A DNA stretch of 64,000 nt from Simmondsia chinensis (lineage: Eukaryota > Streptophyta > Magnoliopsida > Caryophyllales > Simmondsiaceae): NCBI GenBank assembly GCA_018398585.1, contig JAGTTD010000026.1:2609001-2673000 (forward strand), read 5' to 3'. Made by a program: the position numbers and the translations under genes. Below the pieces are notes generated by a model. The model saw nothing but the letters and a program-made list of their open reading frames with translations. It was not told where the DNA came from and did not search any database. Shown piece by piece: positions 45,741-55,300 of this stretch; within the stretch, counting starts at the first letter, position 1; each line of letters opens with the position of its first letter.

Positions 45741-46068
45741 ACTAATATTTTTAGCACTCTATGGTGGGGTTTGAAAATCTACTTGCCGCCTTTGCAAGTG
45801 GGGCAAAAAGAAAAACACATATTTCTTTTTGATAATTAAGAAGAGAGGAAATACATACATTTTGTTTAGCATTATATTTATAAAACTAAAATAAAAGTAT
45901 TGTACCGACCAACATTACTTTTTTTCATCATTGCATTTGATATAAATTTCTGTTAAATTTATCACCACAACTCTAAAATTATTAATTATGTCTATCATCA
46001 AACAAAAGTCAATAACAACAGTTCAGTGTCCTGAAATGTCTCCAACCAAGTGTAATAGTATTTTTAAC

Positions 46069-46127
<59 letters not shown>

Positions 46128-46184
46128 TTTGTATATATTAAATTTGTGTAATTAGTATATAATTACAATCCCATACACCAATAT
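45741..46184 (+). repeat. Right copy of the duplicated segment, adjoining the P450 promoter
   Basis: Paired with 43951-44370; runs without a break into the P450 copy 2 core promoter. It contains the (TA)27 expansion at 46071-46124 where the left copy has only ATTATATGTATTAATTTTG. Confidence 0.85.
46071..46124. repeat. (TA)27 microsatellite in the P450 copy 2 promoter
   Basis: 54 bases of perfect TA, ending about 65 bp upstream of the TATA box and ~137 bp upstream of the ATG. Confidence 0.97.
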
Positions 46185-46188
46185 TTCT

Positions 46189-46196
46189 TATTTAAA
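46189..46196 (+). promoter_or_regulatory. TATA box of P450 copy 2
   Basis: TATTTAAA lies 65 bp upstream of the ATG at 46261, within sequence conserved with copy 1 (CAATATTTCTT before it, CCACAAGCTCTGTATCTCTTC after it). The leader between has an A15 run just before the start codon. Confidence 0.6.
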
Positions 46197-46260
46197 ACCA
46201 CCCACAAGCTCTGTATCTCTTCTCCAACCCCACCAAAAAAAAAAAAAAAGCTACAATCTC

Positions 46261-49200
46261 ATGGAAATAACAACTATCATTACACTAATCTGCCTTTTTA
46301 TCCCCATCATCATCAAATGGCTACTACAACACAATCGCCACAAAAACTCGACCCAAATCCGATCTGATCCACCACGAGCCGATGGCTCATGGCCCATAAT
46401 AGGCCACCTGCACCGGCTCGGACCCAACGGGCCGCCCCACAAAGTGTTGTCAGCCATGGCGGACCGGCACGGGCCCATGTACACCATAAAGCTAGGGAAG
46501 AAGGAAGCACTAGTGGTGAACTCTTGGGAATTGGCAAAGGAATGTTTACATGTAAATGACAAAGCAGCTTCAGGGAGACCCAAGTCAGTTGCAGTTGAAT
46601 TAATGTGTTATAATTATGCTATTTTTGGGTTTGGACCGTACGGACAGTATTGGAGAGATGTCAGGAGAATTGTTATGCTTGAGCTTTTGTCTAATAAAAG
46701 GCTTGATTTGCTCTCCCATGTTTGGAAGTCTGAGGTTCGTCAAATTTTAATTTCTATGAGAATTGTTTACTTCATTTGTTTCTAATATTTTTAAGTTTGC
46801 TTAAATTAGTTTTTTTTAATTGTTTGTTTATGTAAATACTTTTAATCTTATACATATATATATATATATATGCAGATTTTTTCTAATATTTACAATACTT
46901 GTTAAATATTTAATACATTGTAAAATTTATAAATTTCATATTTGTAATATTTTTAGAATTTTTTAAAAAATTTGAATATTTTTAAATACCTGATATGTCT
47001 TTTAAATATTTTCAAATATTTGTCAGATATTTACAATATTTTGAACTATTTAAATATTTTTGAATTATTCAAACATTTGAAGCATTTGAAAAAAGTTTCA
47101 GTAGTTATAAAATATTTTAAATATTTAAACAATTTTGCAACTTATAAAAATAGTTAAATTTCTATAAATAATGCAATACATTTTTTAAAAATAATTTGTA
47201 CTAAAAATTTATAATTTTTAAAAAAGTGTTTTAAATATTTGAAAATATTTTAAATACTATAAAGAAGACTATAAATATTACGAAAATATTTCAGATATTT
47301 AAAACAATATTAGATCTTCAAAAACTATCTTGATATTTGTAATATTTTTCTCATATTTAAAGTAATTTCAATATATAAAATATTTTGCAAATATTTATAA
47401 TATTTTATAAATAAATAGTAAATGCTTATAATATTTTATATATATATATATATAAAATTTAATACTTGTAGCATTTTATAATTTTAAAATTTATTTAAAT
47501 ATCTAATAAATTTGTCAGTATAAAAAATATTTTAAGATAATTAACATACTTTCCAAAGATTTCAATAATTTTTCAAATATCTAAAATATTTTTCACATAT
47601 TTATACTATTCTTTAAAATATTAAATATTTTTCAAATGTTTAAAATATTTTTTAAAAGGTATTAAATATTTTTAAAAGTATGTAAATTATTTTTTAACAT
47701 TTGAAATTTTCAAATACTTCCACATTTTTTAGATATTAAATATTATCAAAATATTTAAAAAATTAAAAAATTATTTTATGACACATTAGTTATACTATAT
47801 GATATTAATGGTTAGTGGTGGCCGTGGGCCGGGTCGGGCCTGGCCTGGCCCGGTAAAGAACCGGGCCGGGCCCGAGGGCTTCCAGGGCCGGGACCTGCCC
47901 GGGACCAGGCCCGGGCCCGCTACAGTGCGGGAGGGCCGGGCCTGGCCTGGCCTTTTTAACTAAATTAAAAAAAATTAAAAAATATATAGTCGTTTTGTAC
48001 TAAAATTATTGTAATTCATTGATAAATAATATGAGATACAAATATATTTCTTTCTAAGTATACATGTTCAAAAAAAATAATACTAAATATATATAATAAA
48101 TAAAATACAATATACAACAAGTAATTATCAAAAAAATATCAGTAAATAAATAACGTATCAAATACAAATATAAAGTTGGGGCCTAATATTTAAAAATATA
48201 AATTTATTTATCAAAAAATATAAAGTTTGACATATGGAGTGTGCGATCATCTTTGACGTAAATATTTGAAAGTAAATAATTAACATACAAAAGTCTTGAA
48301 TCTTGATATCAGTCATATCGGGGGATTTCTACGCCATCATTTGACATATCAGTTGTGCGGTCGTCTTCTTCATCGCTCGATGAATCCATCTTCATTCTCT
48401 GTTGATCTCTTGCCTCAGCTAGCAGCCAATCCTTCAAGCACACGGACATCTCCAAGCTCGACGGCGATAACTTCGCCCTCTTCGTTCCAAGCAACCTACC
48501 ACCAAGACTGAAAGCACACTCCGATGCTACAGAAGACACCGGACAACTTAGTATATCACGTGCCATGGTGGAAAGCACGGGATAGTGGGTTTGGTTTGTG
48601 TTCCACCATTGTAACAAATCAAAATTTGGGTTGCCCGGCGGCCCGAAAATATGGACCATCGGTGTCCGCAAATAATAATCTAACTCGTCACATGATGTGG
48701 GGGCTGCTGTGGGCGTAAATTACTCCAACAATTTCCACGAATATGACGTGTGTGAACTACTTCCACTAGATGTGGAAGTTCCTACTGCAGCAGTACTAGG
48801 ATTATTGGACGCTAATTGACGGGAATATTGAGAAAATAAACTATACAAGTCGTTATCGACATCGGCAATGAAAGTGTCGATATTAAGCGAAGGATTCAAA
48901 TACGTGAAAAAATGTTGGCAAAATAAGTTGAAACCTGAGCGTTTACAACGAGGGTCTAAAATAGTAGCAAAGCAGTAAGTAAGAGGTAGTTTAGAAAAAT
49001 ATTTGGCAAGCTTTTCTTTCATTGCTGTAATCGATCCGAACAAAATGGGGTTGGATTGATTACCCACCATCCAATTTACAATATCAAGCAATATTGATAT
49101 TACTTGAGGCATGGTCGGATAGTAGCAACCCGAAAAAAATATTGTCGCGTCTTTAAACATGCTAAAAAATTTACAAATTTCATCTATTGTCTCCCAATGT

Positions 49201-52200
49201 ATACCGTCCAGGTTGTAATCGCCCCATTCTACACGGTTTTCCTGGGCGAATTACATCAGAGCGTCTTTGTATGGTAGAATGCGCTCTAACATTACTACCG
49301 TAGACGACCACCTAGTCTTGGAGTCTAATTTAAATTGTTTATATTCTATGTTATGCAACCTACATACATTTTTAAATCTTTTTTTCCTAGCGACGGATGC
49401 TTTAATTGATATTATTACAGATCTTAAGGTGGCAAGGGATGCGTCTATAAGATCTAAACCATCCATTACCATTAAATGCAAAATGTGACAGATGCAACGA
49501 ATATGAAAATACTTCCTACCTAACATGGGTCTCATTTTGCTAATTAAATGTGCTACGGATGCAGTGTTATTGGAAGCATTGTCAAACGTAATACTGAAGA
49601 TAAGTTATTCTATGCCCCAATTGGGGACTGCCGACATAATCGCACCCGTAATTACCTCGGCAGTATGGGGGCAATCTAAAAGCCCAAAATGAATTATTCT
49701 CTTCTGGATGATGAAGGATTCATCGGTCCAGTGTGCCGTTATGCACATATAAGGTTGGCCGGGTTTGGACGTCCATACGTCCGACGTCAACAAGAACATG
49801 CTCGTGTTCGTCGCAAAAAGTGTATGTATCCCAATTTTAAGATTGTGGTACAACGTAAAAGCGTCCCGCTTTACGGTGTTCCGAGGAATCTTCACAATTG
49901 CGGGGTTCACATTTCGTTGGAGGTAGTCGACGAAATGTGGGTTTTCGCCGGTACTAAAAGGCCTTTCACTCAAAATTATATATTTAGCTAGCCCCCTACG
50001 GTTGCTCTCCTGAGAGAACCTAAAATTAGCAAGTGCACCGGTCACTTGCTGTACTAAACATTGTTGGCTCTTTTCCGGGAATTGCTCGGGGTGGCACCTA
50101 AGTATATGTCTATTTAGTGTGCCCGTCCCACTGCCGGGTTGATGGCTAAAATTCTTAGGTGGGTCACATAATTTACAGGTTGCTTTATTAGTTGTCTTAT
50201 TAAGGGTAAAGTGCTTCCATACCCCACTAGTTGTACGCCTACTAGTCAAGGTACTAGTTTCAGGCTGGGCATCTGTGGTGGGGGTGGGTTCCTCTTCAGT
50301 TTGTGAGTCTCCAACCCCACCACTACCTGACTCATGATAATCTTGTGGTTGTGAAAAGTTATAATCTATGCTATCATCAGGGTATTGGGGTGTTGGGTCT
50401 GGTTGTATAAAAGCTCGTTCTTCAGTATCAAGTAAGACAATTCTAGTCCTTTTTGGGATTCTGGGTGGCCGAGAAGAGCTAGAACTAGCACGACCGGCTC
50501 CAGATGATGAAGAGTTGTGTGCCATATTAGTATAAATGATTATTATTTATAAAATACAAGTAGTAATGCAAATTAAATAACTAAAAATGCGAATCAAAAA
50601 AAATTACGATACTAAAATTACCGAAACGAGAGAACAATGAAATTCACACTTCAGCCAAATACTTTACGAACTTCGAACTTTAGAGCACAATTTTGCAATT
50701 AGCAAATTAGAGAAGATGGGAGATGATGAATGTATAGAGAGAGAAGAGAGAATTGAAGATTTTGTGAGAAAATGAGTTGGGGAGGTTTAAGTATTTATAG
50801 AAAAAAAAATATATAATTTTTTTTTTTTTTTTTTTTTTTTGAAAAAAAGAGCCGTTGGCTCTTTTGGGCAGGGCCGGGCTGGGCCCGGCTCACGGGCAGG
50901 GTCCAGGCCCTAAAAAAAAAGGCCCAAGGCCTGGCCCAGGGTACCTCGGGCCTGTGCCTGGCCCGGCCCGCTACAGTACCGTGCGGGCTGGGCCGGGCCA
51001 TAAACGGGCCGGGCCGACCCGGCCCGTTGGCCACCACTAATCAAGAGCCGTTGGCTCTTTTGGGCCGGGCCTGGCCGGGCCGGGTCCAGGCCCTAAAAAA
51101 AACAGGCCCGAGGCCCGGCCAGGGGGACCTCGGGCCTGTGCCCAGCCCGGCCCGCTACAGTACCGTGCGGGCTGGGCCAGGCCATAAACGGGCCCGGCCG
51201 AGCCGGTTTTTGGGCCGACCCGGCCCGTTGGCCACCACTATTAATGGTGCCACATTAAGTTATGACATTGAAAAATTCTTTAAAGTGTATGTGCGATATT
51301 GAAAAAGGTATAAAATACAGGTTGGTTTTTAAACAAAGCTTAAATTTTGCAATGATTTTCAGTTAAAAAAAAAAAAAAAACCCCCTTTTTTTGAAAAAAT
51401 TGCATGGTGTCCTCCCTAGGATGGGTGCTTGGGCACCAACACGTCGTCACCGGATCCCATGATGGGTGTTCTCCTGGAAAGTCCTCACCCTTAGGTTGGG
51501 GGCACTAGGAAATAGCCTCTCTTCATGTTAACACCCTGAAGGGGGAAGGCTGCGTACATCCGCTCCCCTTAGACCCTGCGTAGACGGGAGCCCTTGAGGC
51601 ACTAGGTATGTTCCTTTCCTTTCCTTTCCTCCCTAAACGTGATAAAAATTAAAAGATGAGGGATGCATCATGATGGGTTTTGTCCCACTTAGAAGTTTTT
51701 TAACAGGTTTAACCACTTCATATGGTTATCCCTTTGGCTAAGATTGTGGGATATGAGTGGGGGCTAGTCACCATGTTTGCAGGTGCCACTCATTCCACTC
51801 AGCAAGATTTGAATGATGGGCAAGCATATTTATTTTGTCAATTCTTCAAGCCTTGTTAAACAGAGGTGTAATAAATGTCTAAATCCGAAGAATCTACTCC
51901 TTTCGTATGTCTACCTATTCGCCACGAGAGCGTGGAAGATTTCTATATACTTGAATATGCTCACAAAAACGAATAATCTTCAACTCTCTTCTTTGGTTTT
52001 GGCTATGCACTATTTTGGTTATTAAGCAAAGATTGAGGCGTATCCTATTTCACCAATATTGCGTAATGCAACGGCGGATGACATATTTTCTTTTATGGTA
52101 CTTGACAGTAGAGCCCAAGATTGTTAGTATATCGTAAAAATTAGCAAAATATGTTGTAGCCCAAGCTAATTAGGTACACAAAACAAATATAGATTCTAAA

Positions 52201-52358
52201 ACTAATTGTTAACAAATAACTTATATATTGACCTCTTACTCCTCATAGGTCTGATACCAAACTTAATACTAAAATTACAATAGATTCCATGTATATGAGT
52301 CTTCCATAAGCATAACTCTAGTTAGAGGTGGCCACGGGCCGAGCTAGGCAGCTCCCCA

Positions 52359-52399
<41 letters not shown>

Positions 52400-55300
52400 C
52401 GGCTCTCTTAGTTTTTTTGTTTTTTTAATATCACAAAAATTGGACACAAAAATACCACTAGTGGGATTTTAACCACATACCTCTAACATATAAGCCTTAC
52501 CAATTACCATGTGAGGTCCAATTTTTTTTTTTTGATTTTGTTGGATAAACAAACTATATAAGGCATACCCATACCTAATATAACTGTCTCAGTATTTAAT
52601 TTAATATTTTTAAATATTTTTAATAAACATATATATCTCAAAATGTTTTTAATAAACAAACTATATAAGGTCCAGATGGTCACCCCTTAATATATTATAA
52701 AAAGGTTGTAGCTCATATGGTAGAGGCTTTGCTTAATACACGGGAGGTTTGGGGTTCAAATCCTCCCATCTTCATAGTAAAAAACTTAATTTTGGGGGGT
52801 TTTTAGGCTCGGCCTAGGGCGGCTCAGGCTGGGCTAGTCCCGAGGGCTCCGAGTCAGGCCTGGCCTACTGGCCACCTCTAATTCTAGTAATCATCAACTT
52901 TAATGCGTGTTAGATCGTTCATTATTGGATTCATCATTAATCTTGACTGGCCTTTCACCCCCAGCCACAAGTTATATATGGAGAGGCACGTATTTAACTC
53001 AAGTATACCATTCGTTTTGTGTATCTCGATGTATTAAAAAAAATTCCAAATCATTATTATTATAATTATTATTTTTTCTAGAATCATGTAAGTTATCATA
53101 GGATCCTAGCCCTGACACTCAGAGTTGGATATCTTAACTCACATTCTATCACAAACCTAATTGTAATGGGGTGAATTTCTACAGGGGACATGTCTCCCAT
53201 GATTTCAACATCGATTGAACTTGTTTCTTTCTTTTTCCATTGATATCAGACTTGCTATTGCACTCACTTTTGCATTCTTAACTAGGTGAGATCATGCATA
53301 AAGAGGGTATATGATCTTTGGCATAAACAGAGCAATGAGGCTATCGCTCCAAACGGAAGACTATTGGAAATGAAGAAGCAATTTGAGGATCTAACAATGA
53401 GTATCATTGTTAGGATAATATCTGGAAAGCAATTTCTAAGCATAGATGATGAAGAAATGCGGTGTTTTAATAGGGCGATAAGGGAGTTCTTCCACTATTT
53501 GGGAATATTTACAATAGGAGATGCGCTTCCATATCTTCGGTGTGTAAAGTTTTATAGTGTCCTATGCCAGCTCATATAGTCTATATGTGAGATTAGTATA
53601 TAAGTTACAAAAAAATTTTATTATCTTAAAAATAATTAGCATTAAATGGAGCAACACACGAATTTTAGAAAAGAAGTACATGTGCTCAATTTGAATACTC
53701 GATAATACATTAGAAAATTATAGAATTATTAATTGTATCATTAAAGTAATTACTATGCCCAAGATAGAAGAACCCACAAATTACATTACAATAGTGTGAG
53801 GGAAAGCCGTTCTACTCTAGTGGCTAAAGAGTAAACGCCTAAGACCTAGCAATAGTCCCCCAAAGTGGATATAACTTGAATCAATTCTAGGAGCGTTACT
53901 AATAAACCAATCAGCATACTAGTTTTGAGCTTGTAGCGATGCATAAAGAGTACAAAGGGTTGCTCGAACCCCATTTCAAAGCCAAACCCAAGTCGTTAAC
54001 GATTGGTTAGATCTAAATTTTGGTGGACAAACATTTCCTTTGTTAATTAATGAACTTTGTTCGTGCACACTGGGTGCACAAATTGGGTATAGCTGCAAAT
54101 ACGCATAACATTGCTCTTAAATTTAGATGTTAGTTTCTTTTCTCATATATCGGATATGAGATCTGTTTACTATACTCATGTGTTGAATTGCGAACAAGAT
54201 GGATGGACATAGGAGGACAAGAGAAGGCAATGAAAGAGACATTTAAAGAACTGGACCATGTGCTTCAAGGGTGGCTTGATGAGCACAAACAAAAGAAGGA
54301 AAAATCAATGAGAAGGGGAAATGATGACGGTGATGATGATTTCATGGATGTGATGCTTAATGTGCTTGATGATGGTGATGCTATAAAGGGTTCCAATTTT
54401 GACGCTGATACTATTAACAAGTCTACTTGTCTGGTAAGTAAAACAGATCCCTCTACCCTTTTTTTTCTTTTTTCCATTTTATAAGTAGAACATTTATCTA
54501 AACATCAAACTTAATCGGTAGGAATTACAGATTAATCGAACACATATCTAGAACTAATAGAAAGCTTGTCAAAACAAATCCAAAAAAATACCAAGGTCCA
54601 ATGTAATATGTGCTTCATTTAGCCAAAAGGTTATTTAGCCAAACTGTTAAAGGAAAATGTTTCAAGTATCTTTTTTAAAATATATAACAAATGAATTGTT
54701 ATTAGGTCATAGGTGAAAATACCTTGAAATAATAAATATTTTTAAAAAATAAATACAAAAAGCATAATACTTGATTACATAGATAAAATGAAGACACGTT
54801 ACAAAAAGAAAACGAAGAATAGCATCTGTTTTAAAAAAAAAAAAAAAAAGGCCACGAGAAAGTCAAATATTTCAGAAAAATAACAAAGATATCAACTTTA
54901 TCATAGGCTACTGAAATATGGCCGTTACAGTTATAAAGATGAGGTAAGAGTGACATGCTAGTGAATGACATGGAACTGTATTGATGCTGCCAATGCTAAG
55001 TCTTATTTTCTCAGGACTAAACTAATTCCCTTTTCTTTAAAAAAAAATATGCTTATTGTAGTGTATAAAGTAAACATGATAGTGTTTATTGAGCTCGTGA
55101 TCCAGCTGAGCTATTATCGAGCTCGTGTTTGAGCTGAGCTCTTATCAAGCTTTTCTAAACTTTGTTCGAGCTCAATTTGATAAGATTTTAGTGTGTTCGA
55201 TACTCTGCTTGGCTTGTTAGGCTTATCGAGCTTAGTTGAGCTTGTTATCGAGCCGAGTCGAGCTCATTATCTAGCCCGATTGATCTTTAAATCGAGCTGA

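Larger units (their letters stand above)
47813..51240 (-). mobile_element. hAT transposon inserted in intron 1 of P450 copy 2 (3428 bp)
   Basis: Flanked by an exact 8-bp duplication TTAATGGT (47805-47812 and 51241-51248), the hAT signature. Imperfect terminal inverted repeats begin TAGTGGTGGCC at both ends, followed by GGGCCGGGTCGG. Both ends carry dense GGGCCGGGC-type subterminal repeats in otherwise AT-rich DNA. It encodes one transposase on the minus strand. Being in an intron, it must be transcribed in antisense with the P450 pre-mRNA. Confidence 0.95.
52323..52880. mobile_element. Non-autonomous hAT element (558 bp) in intron 1
   Basis: Terminal repeats TAGAGGTGGCC at both ends and flanks ACTCTAGT (52315-52322) and ATTCTAGT (52881-52888), 7/8 identical. 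It shares the TAG-GGTGGCC terminus with the 3.4-kb hAT but has no coding sequence. It contains a 39-base C run (52360-52398) and a tRNA-like module. Confidence 0.75.

Noticed and set aside
48309..50525. Stop-codon reassignment or readthrough in the hAT ORF
   Set aside because: Three TAA codons in one plant nuclear ORF of a transposon are explained more simply by mutation; the P450 genes use TGA normally and show no recoding.
50795..51302. GC-rich ORFs of 61-91 aa with Gly/Pro/Arg
   Set aside because: They are translations of the GGGCC subterminal repeats at the hAT right end.
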